From NCBI RefSeq assembly GCF_036370855.1, contig NC_088099.1:18071501-18135500 (forward strand): a stretch of DNA of 64,000 nt, read 5' to 3'. The position numbers were made by a program, and so were the translations under genes. The stretch is from Dromaius novaehollandiae (Eukaryota; Chordata; Aves; Casuariiformes; Dromaiidae). The notes beneath the pieces are model-generated. The model was not told where the DNA came from. It ran no database searches and was given only the letters and a program-made list of their open reading frames with translations. Positions 51,146 to 63,149 of the stretch are shown here, piece after piece (the first letter of the stretch is position 1; each line of letters opens with the position of its first letter).

Positions 51146-52734
51146 GTATTAGTTAAGGAAGGACATAACCAAAGAGTGCAAGTGTGTATGTATAAAATAT
51201 ATATATATTACTTGTCATATTTTGATCAACAAAACAGGCTGGAAAAGAGACTGTTCTATAAAACTACGAATAGTAAGCTCAACAGGCAGCAACTAAGCAT
51301 GCATGAATTCATTCAGGCCGGTGGTTTAAAAAATAATCCAAAAAAATTTTCAAGAAATACAAAATTAACATGTGAGGTTCACTGATACAGGATGTTACAG
51401 AGCCTGATATTTGAATCAGAAAGGAACAAAGTCAGCTCATGGAGAATAGGCCCAGCATATTAAAAGAGAAGCAATCTCTGTCGCAGCAAGTAACTAAAAT
51501 GCAAGATGCCAGAACTGCAGACAACCACAGATCACCTATACATTAATCTGTTTCACATACTCTTTTCCTATGCTTGGGCAACCCCAAGAAAATGAACATT
51601 ACTAGAAATACAATGTTAGGTTCTGTTTCTCAAAGTCTTGTGTCACTTTTCCTTGGCTGTCTAAAGAGGCAGAAACAATGTATGTTAAAATTCATTCAAA
51701 GTTATTCTATTCCTGGCTTCTGAGCAAAACCAAACATTTACATGATATGAAACACCACACACACAAAAGAGATTAAAAAGTGAGCAACAATTACAGATTC
51801 ATCTGTCCTGATTTATAGCCATAGCTAAAACACCATGAACTCAGAAGCAATACAGCCATGATCTCAGACAGCACCTCAAACATGAGCAATGGCACTATTT
51901 GTAATCAAAGCCATCTAGGTGCGTATTTTAGAGATATTTACAAGATTCAAGAGCAAGCTGGCACTACAATTTTACTTTCTATACTTCAATACATTGGTGA
52001 AGACTGTGATTCATTAACACACAAAACAACATTTACACTGCTATAGCGGAAAGATAAAAACCTGGATCAATTTTTCCCAACACAAAACGCCTAGCTTCAG
52101 TCAGGGATGGGTCAAAAGAAATAATTTTGCCAGAAAACCTTGTGTCCGTTCTACAACCATCATTATTGCTGAGACAAAACTATGGGAAGAATTATAAAGT
52201 CAAAGATGAACAAGGCCAAACTTTAAGCGTAAGCAGAAATGCCTGCTCTTACAGTTGAGGCTTGCTAACTGTTCTACTGTATTTTAAAGCATTTCAGAAA
52301 AGTCAGGATTTTTTTCCATTCTCCTCTAGCTAAAAACAGATATTTCCATTTTCTACCTACCCCCCCCACCCCCACATCTGCTCAGTTAAGGTATTTCAAC
52401 TTAGTCCATCTGCTATGTCTTGTTAGGAAACAATACTCAGCTTCCAGTGATTAAAAATTGGTTTAAAAATCAGTCTGAGCCCACTCAACATAAGGCAAAA
52501 AAGTCAAAAGGGAAAAGAAAAAAAAACCAAGTAGTATTTCTGGTGCTGAAAGACAGTACTTTGTAGGAACAAAACACGTAGCATCACATGTCAATACCTT
52601 TACCATTTAGTTCATTTTTTAATCCATCACCTATAAAATAATTTTACTTAATCGAACTATTGTAATGTATACACCTCTGCAAATACTGAGCTAGCAGTGC
52701 CATCACTTTTTTGTTGTTTTTAAGCAAAGAAAAA

Positions 52735-54127
52735 GCCAAGTTTATTTTGTAGTAGCAATAGTTTCTTTTTTATTTTTAATATACTTTAGGAAACAATATA
52801 CAAAGCTGAGCTCTTCCACCATTTTCAAACGGTGGGTTGCTCCAATTACACAAATTCAGCGTTTTGTGATGGTTAAGAACAGCAGTCAGCACCAGACTTA
52901 AACAGTTAGCTACAACACAAACATCCTTCGAAATGAAATGTCATAATAGCAAGACAGGTAAACCAGGAATTAACATATGACAACTGTTGGGGAGGTGTCT
53001 TAAATCATCCTTGTTGAATTTTATATTTCATTAAATATTTTATACACAATTTCCTGTTTACAAGTTTTAAACAAAACCTCCCTTGAGGAATTATTTAAGT
53101 ACAAAAATGTTCAACAAGAACAGTTCTAATAAAGAGTCCCCAAACAGACCAAATTTTAATGTGTTGACCAAAGGAAATGAAAACCAGTGTTTCTTTGTTT
53201 TAACATGTTTATTACAACAGATACAATTCACATCTGACTAGCTTTTTTTTTAATCCTCTTTCCCCTCCCACAACCATGTTAACATGTTCATTGGGCTATT
53301 TCCTTATATTTGAGCAAGTAATGTACTTTCAGCACACATGCCCAGCAGTACTATAAGTCCATTCTTACAGGGTGCAAATGGAAATACGTTTCAATAATTT
53401 ATACAAACAAGTGGGTTATGCTCAATCACTGCAATTTTAAGCTACTGTACACAGGAATGAAAAGATTATAGAAAAAGTGCCATAGCAACAGTGCCTTAAG
53501 AAAAGAGAAAATTAGAAGCATTAAAAAACTGATAAAATCAGATTTCGGATTTCACGGGGAAATGGAACACAGAAAATGAAAAACATTTCTCTGTAAAACA
53601 GAAATGGAGAAGCACTGCTCTTGATTCGGTGCAAGTGTGGAAACAGTTGTTTCATGATATTTTGTACATTACCCAAATTGTTGCAGCCTTAGACACAGAT
53701 CGCCTGGCGCTTGCATTGAATTTTAGGAAATGCAAGATTTCTGAATGATAAATTAACTAAAAAAAAAGAAAGCTAATTTTGCAGACAGGTTTACATGTAA
53801 AAGGCTAGGTATTTAGCCACCTCAGCATTGATTAGTTTTGGATGTCTAAGCTCTGATACACATGGCTTCCCATGGCTTCACTCTACAAAACATATTTACA
53901 ACGTGAAGAATACATCTACAAGAAATCTACATTTCAAGGGTTTTACAAATCATTCTTGTATCTTTCCCCTGAATTTGACTCCCTCCTGTCCCCTTCCCCA
54001 TGTCATCTTTTTTTTCTGCCCAGCTCAACGGTCCAAAGTCTACTCAAATGCAGCTCAAAAGTGTTAAGACTGGGCATCAGTTTAACAGTTCCTGTACTCA
54101 AAACCATGTGCAATTGTTTACAACTTT
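52735..54127 (-). other. WAC: WAC 3' UTR (extent uncertain)
   Basis: This A/T-rich non-coding sequence follows the WAC stop. Minus-strand AATAAA signals occur at 53208-53213 and 52741-52746, with another further out at 51140-51145. The first would give a UTR of about 0.9 kb and the farthest about 3 kb. Mammalian WAC mRNAs have long 3' UTRs, so more than one site may be used. No repeat was recognised here. Confidence 0.45.
53208..53213 (-). terminator. WAC: WAC polyadenylation signal AATAAA (candidate, proximal)
   Basis: TTTATT on the plus strand reads AATAAA on the WAC strand. It is followed toward lower coordinates by a T/G-rich stretch that could serve as the downstream element. Inference only. 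Confidence 0.4.
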
Positions 54128-54197
54128 TCACACCATGAAGGAATTCTGATTCTTTAGCTTTTCAAGTTCTTTAATTTGTTGTCTCAAAAATAGTATC
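54128..54197 (-). CDS. WAC: WAC last coding exon
   Basis: After one base completing Arg, 22 residues are encoded ([14 protein letters not shown], then KNQNSFMV), followed by TGA at 54130-54128. The acceptor is TTTTTTCTTGCAG. The sequence completes the C-terminal coiled coil and matches mammalian WAC residue for residue as I recall it. Confidence 0.96.
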
Positions 54198-57100
54198 CTG
54201 CAAGAAAAAAATAAATTAGTGTAAACATTTCCATTACATACAGATACTTAAGTATCTACACAACTTATCTCTACAATTTCAGTAAAAGATGCCAAGCTCC
54301 TTAGTTCTATTAATAAACTTAAAATACTTTAAATGAACTCCTAATCTGTTAAATCACCTGTGTACAACATATGCAGGGGCACAGCTCTGTGTATGTGAAT
54401 TTCAAGTTGCTGTATTTCATTATGACCGATACACAATGATGTTTAAGCCTACCTGAACTTAGATTCAAGCAAAAGTGGGACGCATTGGAAGAATATGTTC
54501 AGAAACCAAGTATTCTACAAAAAGGTATTATGCCTGTGTCGCACAGTTTTCCCCAGCAAAGTATGCAATAACCCAAAGCACTCAAGTTTTTACCAAATAT
54601 ACTGTTCCTCTGTCCCCAATCCCAACATCCTCAGCAGTTCAGCAAATTTATAGAGGACAAGAGCACAAAACCAAACCCATCTTAATGTGCCTATTCTCAG
54701 AGGCGAGTACTGCCAGAAGCACAAGCCATCGTCTTCCCATCCTTCTGTTTATTTCCTCCCCATGTTCTGGAGGATTTTATACTCCAGTAGATCTGGATAA
54801 TTGTGCAGGCAGAAGAGCTACACATGCTCTTGCTTCCCTAAAATAATCATCAAGACCCACCATAACCTGCCTCAACCTATATTAGTTTAGTTCAGCAATG
54901 CATATTGAATGCGTTTAGGACTCTGTGTAACTTATTCAAGAACTTCTGAACTACCAAGTTTTCTTGTAGGCCTAACACTTCTTCCTGATATTTCGTTCTG
55001 TGGTTGGTGCAATTAAAAAAAAAATATTTTATATGTAGTCTCTAGTTACAGTAAACTCGAATCTTAAAATGTTTGAATAGAAGATAAAAAGACATCTAAG
55101 GAAAAAAGCTGTCACTACAGCTCACTAGGAAATAAACTGTACTGCCAGCTTTCCCTTATAAATTTTTTCTTATTCTACTGATCTGACATAAACGACTATT
55201 GCAATTAATGAACATTTGGTTTAGTCCCTGTTTCCAAAAATTTTTAATGATAGTTTTGTAGCAACTTTTCACTATGCTGAAGTGCAATGCAAGCATGTGA
55301 ATGAATTAAGGAAATGCTAAGGAAAAGCTAAAACATTACACAAATATTCTGAGATTCAGAGAAAGCATGCATGTCAGCAAATTTTTGTAAAATGTTTTTC
55401 AAATATGTGACCAGTTCAGTTAAAAATTAATATTCTATTGAAAGGTAAGTGAAAATGCTCTGAACAGACACACTGAAAAACATAATAAAATCAAAACATA
55501 TAAGTGTATGAAACACCAGTCAATGAAGAGTGCCATTTCACATATTGTCAGTAAGGGTTAAAGCAGTACACTTGCTTTGCCCAGATACAAGGCTGCTTCT
55601 TAGAACAAATTTAAATAGTTCTCTTCCCTGAAGAGTACAGAGATTATATCATCATTTAAGTTTACTGGCTTTGATAATCCCACTATTTGCAAAAGTTCCT
55701 TTCCCCCTCCCATTCCAGCTTGCTGCCTATACCATATATTCCATGTCTTTGGGATGGCAGCAAAAAATATATGATGCATGTCATCACAGATTCAAAGTCA
55801 TAACAATCCTTGCCCATTGATGGCTTAAAGACACACAATGTACAAGAAAAAGGGCTATTTAGCTAGCTGAACAATGACATCTGACATGTTACTGCAGATC
55901 AAATATGCCTTCGGAGACTGAAATTAAACCTTAGTAGGTTTCATTTCATATGTAGGAAACTAAGCTGTTCATTAAATCCTGTAATTTATGTAATTAAGTT
56001 ATGGAATAAAATTTTGGAGAGAGCTGACACTTTAGATCCTTTATCACAAAACATTTACAAGTGTTTAACAGCCACCTTCTGACTACAAGGATTGTTTTGC
56101 CAACTGCCAAAAAGCAACAGCTTCCGAGATACAATTAGCAGCTGTTTAAATAGTGTACAGCTCTATTTAAACAGCTTAAGATAGTAAATGAGAATCACTG
56201 TATTCAACAAACATAGCATGACTTAATAGGCAAGATGAAATCATTCAAAAAGGAAAGTGAATATGGAAGTAGACTCAGCATCAAAGTATTGGTGAAAAGT
56301 TTCATCATGTATTATAAGGTTTAAGCTTTTCAATCTTATTACAATAGTCTTTAATAACGCGGTTGCGTACTGCTGAAGCAATACACAAGACACCCTTTAT
56401 TAACTGATTTAAAAAGCAGAAGTGTACTTTGCCATAATCGTTGTCTCACTGAAGAACTCCAAGATCTTCTCAGATGCCTCCTACCCAAATAACAAACACA
56501 ATTTTTTTCTTAGCTTGTGATATCAACAAGAACTCTTCAAATTTGTTCTGGTTTCGATGTAATAAATGGTTCTCATACAAACCATAGCATTTAAGACCAG
56601 CGTGAACTGTGTAGATGTGTACCTATGTGATCTATGCATCATGTATGGACATATACTTTAGATATACTAAACAATTGTGAGTTGCTCGGTTTTTCCTAAC
56701 ATGCTAATGTAACTGGAAAGATACTTCTTTTCTATCCATGTAAGTGAAAATACATACTCATGTTGCGTACCTGGTTCTATTCACTGGAGACTGTCAAGAA
56801 GTATCTGTGTGGGAAACAGGTAAACTGTACACAGGGAAGGTAGCTTTCATACCTGGTAAGCATTAGCATACTTGTATTGAAGTCATCAGTAAATAAACCT
56901 CATGCAGAACAATACCAGAATGGGAAGTGTAATACCACCTTGAGAACTACCATTTTGAAAATAAACACAGAGCACACACTTACCTTTGCTCACGCAAAGT
57001 TGCTTGAATTTCACATACTCGAACTAAAGATCTTAAATTCTTTAATTCAGTACAAATTTCTGACATATGAACACTTCCCATGTTATGGGCTTCCTCACGT

Positions 57101-58714
57101 AATCTTGATGCCTGCAATAATTAAATTTAAAAGGCAGAATTTTGAATCATGCATTAGAAACAGCTGGCTATAGCCAGAGGATTGCTGTACATCTTGAGTA
57201 TGTCTTGAAAGAGCAAAGCACTCTAACTTTAAAAGGGAATATTAAATAGCAAATGCATTAAATTCTCTAAAATAGCTCATTTAGAATCATAGAAGTGGAC
57301 AGCAATGGATGCCAGAAAATCATCTAGTCCAGGCTCATGCTGAGGCAGGGATGGTTTAGATTTCCTTGATCCTAACAGATGTTTACCCAACCGTCTTGAA
57401 GACAGGAAACTTGTTGCCCTGTCACATACTAAGAAATTTGTTCAAGTACATAACAGTCTCCATCCATGCTCTTCAATGGCTAACTTAAATTTCTCTTGTA
57501 AATTAAGCCTTAGTGACACAAACAATCGAATGACATCTTCTTTCCAACTAATTTATACAGAAAACATTCATAACCCTTTTCAGATGTTCTCTCTTCTAGA
57601 CAAACTTCACTATTTCAATATTTCCACCTAGTCAAGTGGGGATTAGCAAAAGTATGAATTTAGAAGGCACGACCTATCCCCAATTTGTGTACTTCTTGAA
57701 GGCTGGTCACCAAATTTGATACAAGACTCCAGCTAACTCCTCAGCAGCACCAAGGAGAGTATAATTACTCTGTGGTCCTATGTATCATGCTCCAATATAG
57801 AAAGAAGCCTTTTTGCAAGTGGCATATTGAGAAAAGAGTTTATGTTTCAAAGTAGTCCTTCCCTGCAGTATTACTGTTTAGCAATGTTATTCTCTGCTTA
57901 AATTCTTGTACACTTGATTTTTCCTTCCCAAGAGACCAAGAGTAATGGTCTTTAGCACAGGCCTTCTCCAGTTCTAAAAGGCATTTTGCATTCTAGTTCC
58001 TTCCATTAGGTTTTCTTTTCTAGAGATTGTTGACATTCACAAGTCAATGCAACAAACCATACAAAAATGAAAAAAAAATTTAAGAGGAGCCTGGTCACCA
58101 GTAGGACATCATTTCACATGTCCTCTCCCCACAACTCCAAAGCCTCGACACTACTAGCAAACTACTTTTTAAGTATTTTGTTAAAAGTAACCAGTCACAC
58201 ACATTAAAGTAATTTCACTCGGAAGGCCTTAAAATCCTTTCTGCATAAAAGGACCTTGTTAAAGGGTGCTAACAGCCTTGCTGTAAAATGCAATGTAGTG
58301 TATATCACCTTCCCGTACAACTGATGCCTGCTACTGTATCAGGAAAAAAAGTCCATTTTTCAATGGTCTGTACTGACTGTTCACTATGAGGATTTTCTTT
58401 TCAGGTTTTTGTAAATAGGTAATTTCATCATTTTTTTCTACTGAGATATTGTTCAGTATTTGTAGTACTCTATAGTCACTGAGCTCAGACCATCTACAGT
58501 ACTGTTTCTCATATTTCTTAAAGATAGGTATCTATGTTGATTATTTTCCAGTCAAGCACGTAACTGGATTATTATTTTCCAGGTTTCCACATCAACCATT
58601 TTCCGTGAGTTCTCTGAGACAATTGCTAGTGGTTCAGGAATTGTTTTAACTACTAATTACTGTATAGTACATTTTGTGAAGTCTGACTGTTTTAATACAT
58701 ACCTGCTCTGGTTC

Positions 58715-58751
<37 letters not shown>

Positions 58752-60499
58752 AAGTTTGCTCTGGTATGTGTTTGTAGGCTTCAATTTCAATTCAAGCTAA
58801 GCATCTGGTCAGAAAGCTGACGCAACAAAGGTATCACATATTTCAGCCTCTTTGCTTCAACCTAAGTTACCTTCTTCACTATGTACTGGACCTATACTTT
58901 CCTTCATTTTTCTTTTACATCAATTATCTCTGTCCCTTAGGTGTGACTATTCAAAACTGGCCTGTAAACATTATCCTCTGAAGTGAAAACATCCAAAATG
59001 GCAAGCAAGAAAATACAGCATATGAAAGTTGGCACAAAGGCAGAAGTATCCAACAGGGTACACAACAGCCTAGTTTTCTTTGATCTACTACTGGTACTGG
59101 AGAAAAATCATAACATATCTAATACAGACAACACAGATTTATATAGTTTGTACTGCAATCCAGTACACAGTGAAAATAATACTATCAGTTAGAAGTCTCC
59201 AGGCATCGGGCCAGGACATAGAGAGAAGTGGATATGCTGCATCATTCCCTTATGTTTGCAGACATTCCACAGTAATGGTTTTTTGCGGTTTGGCTCTGTG
59301 CAGATCAGTATGCCTTAAAATTGAATAAAAAAATTTAATCGTGAAAACAAAACAAAAACAACAAAACCGAGTCCACAAAGAGAATTAGTCTAGATTGTAC
59401 TTCTAAGAGTCACCCTACAAGCTACTTGCCAAAAGCCACCAATGTAGGCTTCTGCCAGTACGCCACCACTCTTCAGAAGACCAAAGCGAGCTGGGCTAAA
59501 TAAGATTACTATCTAACACAGACGGACTGTATGACAAGGTTGCCTGTGACAGAAAGGATGTGAACAGGATTTAGTGACCCACGTGGCTCCTTTGAGTAGT
59601 ATGTTCCAAGCAGCTGACATGCATCCAATTTCCCTATATTATCACAACACAGCATGTTTCACATAGTTAGCTATAAAATAAGGATAGCATTTGTATTAGA
59701 TTTCCCTCTATGAATTTAGGCCATTTTTACAGTCAGAGCCCTCAGCCTGACCCAGCCCATAACCTACATCACCTTAACAACTGGGTACAACAATAAGGCA
59801 GAGTTCCTTTTTCACTGCAGAGCTGAGCTAAGTAGTCAGGGACTCAAACTGAGGAGTGGTCTCAAGTAGTTTAATTCAGCCACCCAATTCATGACGTTTT
59901 CCAGATAACAAAAACATAATTACTATATATGTTTAAAAAAAAAAAAAAAGTCTACCAAAATGTATGTTCTTTGTAAATTTCAAAAGAACAGAGGCGGTAA
60001 GAGAAAATAATTATGATAATAACTGTTCTTCCAGAGAATTTCAAAAGCGCTGGTACGTTAAATGAGACTGAAAATACTCAATTGCTAAATGAGAGTCTCA
60101 TGTAAAACCTGCAGGCCTGGCTTAAACCCTCACCCCCGATGTTTTCTAACACTATTTAATGCTTACTCTTTCAGGTTAAGGCCAAGCAGGGTTGGTTTTT
60201 TTTTTTTTTAAAGCTATTTTTAATTCCTGGAAAAAGCAACCCATGTAACAAAACCAGACTTTAAGCTACACATTTAACACACTCACTGGGAACAATGCAC
60301 AAGTGTACTCACTTGCTTTTCCGCATGATCTGCAGGCCAGCCTTGAACATGCTTTATAAGATTTTCATTGAAGTGTGCTGCTAGTGTAGGTGTTAACGAA
60401 CAAGTAGGTCGTACAGATGTATTCTGCGGTGCAGATGTTGAATTTGACGCACTAGTGCTGGAGGTATGATTTGGACCTGGTGATGGGCTTCTTTGACTA
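54128..60499 (-). CDS. WAC: WAC, WW domain-containing adaptor with coiled coil (partial: last three coding exons)
   Basis: The exons are 60499-60313, 57111-56984 and 54197-54128 on the minus strand, encoding the final 127 residues and TGA. The family's human member has 647 residues, so about 520 N-terminal residues, including the WW domain, lie beyond the right edge. The visible part runs from a Ser/Thr-rich stretch ([13 protein letters not shown]) through [20 protein letters not shown] to a conserved C-terminal coiled coil ([32 protein letters not shown]) ending NQNSFMV. WAC is nuclear. Its coiled coil binds RNF20/RNF40 and its WW domain binds RNA polymerase II, promoting H2B K120 monoubiquitination; roles in autophagy and mTORC1 are also reported. 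All junctions are GT-AG with consistent phase. It lies upstream of BAMBI on the same strand, as in mammals. Confidence 0.97.
54198..56983 (-). other. WAC: WAC last intron
   Basis: This 2786-bp GT-AG intron is A/T-rich, with no recognised interspersed repeat. It contains a perfect 14-bp inverted repeat at 56140-56176. An open frame of 123 codons on the plus strand at 54475-54846 resembles nothing known. Confidence 0.92.
56140..56176. repeat. Perfect 14-bp inverted repeat in WAC last intron
   Basis: The arms 56140-56153 (AGCTGTTTAAATAG) and 56163-56176 are exact reverse complements with a 9-nt loop. Confidence 0.95.
56984..57111 (-). CDS. WAC: WAC penultimate coding exon (coiled coil)
   Basis: The exon has 128 nt. 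The acceptor is TTATTGCAG|GCATC and the donor CAAAG|GTAAGT. It encodes [10 protein letters not shown] through [13 protein letters not shown], plus two bases of the split Arg codon. This is the first half of the C-terminal helical region and is nearly identical to mammalian WAC. Confidence 0.96.
57283..58790 (-). mobile_element. Old CR1-type LINE remnant in WAC intron (sense to WAC)
   Basis: The plus strand opens with AGAATCATAGAA, the complement of the CR1 3' terminal repeat. It continues through ATCATCTAGTCCAGGCTCAT, AGATGTTTACCCAACC, ACAAGACTCCAGCTAACTCC, CACTTGATTTTTCCTTCC, TTTCTTAAAGATAGGTA and GACAATTGCTAGTGGTTCAG, all in the reverse-complement order of the CR1 3' region. It is an old diverged copy inserted on the WAC strand, between the last two introns' shared exon and the preceding exon. 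A T32 run (58717-58748) lies near its right side. Confidence 0.7.
58717..58748 (+). repeat. T32 homopolymer in WAC intron
   Basis: Thirty-two T on the plus strand, read as poly(A) on the WAC strand. It lies in or at the edge of the old CR1 copy, although CR1 elements do not end in poly(A). Confidence 0.95.
60313..60499 (-). CDS. WAC: WAC third-from-last coding exon
   Basis: The exon has 187 nt. The acceptor is TTTTTTCTAG|TAGTC and the donor CAA|GTGAGT. After one carried base it encodes 62 residues, from [10 protein letters not shown] to [13 protein letters not shown]. The Ser/Thr-rich first half is less conserved than the second half, as expected for this protein. A second AG three bases into the exon is a possible NAGNAG-type alternative acceptor. 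Confidence 0.95.
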
Positions 60500-61764
60500 C
60501 TAGAAAAAAGTTTTTTTTTTTTAAGAAAAGTGAGGATCTAAAATCATACATAAACCTGCAGAGAAACACTTAGAATTCACTACTTCCAGCCACAAACTGC
60601 ATAAAACATTTAAACAACAAGTGGACATTTCTGGTAAATTAACCCTAAGCCATCTTTCAACAAACCTCCTAGGCATAGTGGAACTGTTTGAGTGCTACAA
60701 GTTTCATTACAAGTTTTAACTCTTAATAGTTGTGTAAGAGATATGTAAGTTGTGGCTACATTTTAGTGCTGGATAGAGCATATATATGTGCGTATTTTCC
60801 CTCAATACATGTTTGCAAATAGCTGCAAATCTTCTAAGATTTTCAAATACTCATGTGATCAATGGAGTCAAATGGTTTACTTAACAAAATAACTGGCAGT
60901 GTCACAACAATCGTTAAGGAAAAAAAGCCATCTCTCTCTCCTGCGATGAGCTTTGAGAAGTTTACCAATGTCAAAACAAATTCCTAAGTGACTTTGTTGA
61001 TACGGTACATCCTCACTTTCAGGACAACAGAAGCACTAAAAGAAGCAGTACGACATCTGTAGTTACCAACCTGACTGGTTTACTGGAACATACTCATGCT
61101 GCCATTTTTCTGGTTGTAAATCAATCTGTTGCTGGAGAGTTTGTTCACAGAAGCACAAAAGTTTGTGGCAACAGAAGACATGTTAAGTTGATCACTCCGT
61201 ATTTTAAACCAAACCAGAAACTCTGTACCCTGGACAAAGCCTTTGACCATCCTCTTTCAGGTCTCCATATCCAAGCAAAGCCAACATTTATATTTTCTGA
61301 AAAATACTCATATACACAGCTTTTCCAATTTTACTATGCAACTACAATTCTTTGTCAAAAATTCTTCTTCTTGTTACTAAAGAACTCTCATACTGATCTT
61401 GGCAAAACAGTCTTTTGACATCCACAGGACTCAAGATTATGTTATCTACAAAAATATTCTGGCAATTGCTTTGACAACATTAGTTCTCTCACTGCATACC
61501 TCTAATTGTTACCCTCTCACTCCACTCACTCCAAAATAAGTGTCTTTACAAAACATTTTTCCTCTCTATCTCCTGATGCGTGGGAGTGACATACCAAGTT
61601 CCTTCTTAAGAACCTTGTCTCTTTATAAAAGCCTATTCCTGCTACAGTAACTAAAAAAGTAGATACTGGTTAGCTAAATCTTTGTTAGGCTGGTAAGTGT
61701 GACTAATCTAACAAGGATTCTTGTACCTCAAATTTGCAAGTCCTCATCCATCACCTTATACTTG

Positions 61765-61860
61765 GACTGTAAGTTCTCTGGAGAAAGAAGTCAACTCTTT
61801 CATTTGTATCACCTCACTTAAGAGAACAGTGGCACACAACCTGAACACCTAACATAATGC
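61765..61860 (+). mobile_element. Possible MIR/L2-like repeat tail (weak)
   Basis: GGACTGTAAGTTCTCTGGAG followed after a gap by AACAGTGGCACACAACCTGA and CACCTAACATAATGCCCAAC resembles the GACTGTAAGCTC...AGTGCCTAGCACA layout seen more clearly at 14783-14915. The match is loose. Confidence 0.25.
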
Positions 61861-63149
61861 CCAACAAGCTGCAAAAATTCCCCAAAATAGATTAAAATCA
61901 CTGATACCTAGATTTACTCTCTCTGTGTCCAGAAGCCCAGGTATCATGGTCAAGACAAACATCATATACTCGTACCAACCACACCCCGTACAACCGCCGG
62001 GAACTGCAGCTACCTAGTTCTGCCCTACTGTTACTCTTCCACTTAACGCCATCCCTTGCAAAAACAAGGCCTCTCTTCTCCTACTTCCCTTTCCAATGTT
62101 CTTTCAATCACTACCACCCCCTCCTCTCACACATAGAGCAGCTCTGTTCTGTTCTTCTATTTTGCTAAGAAAAGGCAGGAACAATGCTGGTTACAACTTG
62201 CAGACACAGACAAGGACAGGTCAGGAAGAAAACAGCCTGCCTCTGGCCTCTCCACCCTTGCCAGCAAAGACAAAGAAAGCAGCAATCCTCAGCAGAACAA
62301 GAGTACATCATCACTAGTACAACAGTAGTACCTCACAGTTACGATTTTCTTTAGGCACTACATACACTGAGAAATAGTGGTACTAATTATGTAAGTACAG
62401 AGCCATACTAATAAAACACATGTTCACAATCATTCTCCCACCTATGCTGACAGCAGCTTTTAACATAGGCCATAATTTCAGTCTAATTCTTAAATCTTAC
62501 TTACTACTTGCCTGCAACTAATATAATGAAAAAACAAATCTGAGAGAAACTACCTTAATTCTTCACCTAATCTACTCCCTTAAAGGCTAACGAAACATCT
62601 TTGCACAATCTTTACAATCCAGTACCCAGCCATTTATCCTGACCACTCGCACTGCAGAGAAGCATAGCACCGTTCCAAACAAACAGTCAACAGATTAGGT
62701 ACAGCACATTGCTCCATAGCATCAAAGTATTCTGTTCCACTACACAACTCATTTCATTTAACCTCATTCCTTTCACAACCTCCAAATTTGTTTAAAAGCT
62801 AAGGATATATATATTAAAAAAGAAAAAAAAGACCAACTTACAAAAGAAGATTTTGGTAGGCAGCTTTCTTAAAATTTTATGCATAAATTTCCCTTGATTT
62901 TGGGCAACAAAAGTTGCAAAAGGGAATACATGGCATAACTGAAAAATAAGAAAGCATTCTCTCTTTTTTTTCTACTTAATGTCTCCCTCATTAATCGGCT
63001 TAGCCACTTAATGACACTTAGAAGTGCAAACACTTAACTGTAGAAATGTTGAGCTGATTAGGTTAAAAAAAAAAAAAGGTATTTACATTTTGAAATTGCA
63101 GTTGAAAGTACAGAAGAATGTGATGGGTAGCAAGTGCTGTATATCAGCA

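Larger units (their letters stand above)
32721..52734. other. Intergenic interval between WAC and BAMBI
   Basis: No gene was recognised. It holds two short tandem repeats, the palindromic GRHL-like site, an A25 run and a CA/TA microsatellite. The right end (about 51,100 upward) may belong to a long WAC 3' UTR. Open frames of 144 codons (46227-46661, plus) and 149 codons (47228-47677, minus) show no recognisable domain. Confidence 0.55.
57112..60312 (-). other. WAC: WAC intron with old CR1 insertion
   Basis: This 3201-bp GT-AG intron is about half old CR1 sequence (57283-58790). The remainder is A/T-rich and contains A or T runs at 59936-59949 and 60198-60210. No other gene was seen. Confidence 0.92.

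Noticed and set aside
54475-54846. 123-codon plus-strand frame in the WAC last intron
   Set aside because: Antisense to a known gene intron, with no homology recognised.
61050-61200. Possible further WAC exon upstream of the 60313-60499 exon
   Set aside because: A short minus-strand open stretch exists, but it does not match the expected WAC residues and lacks a convincing GT donor in phase.
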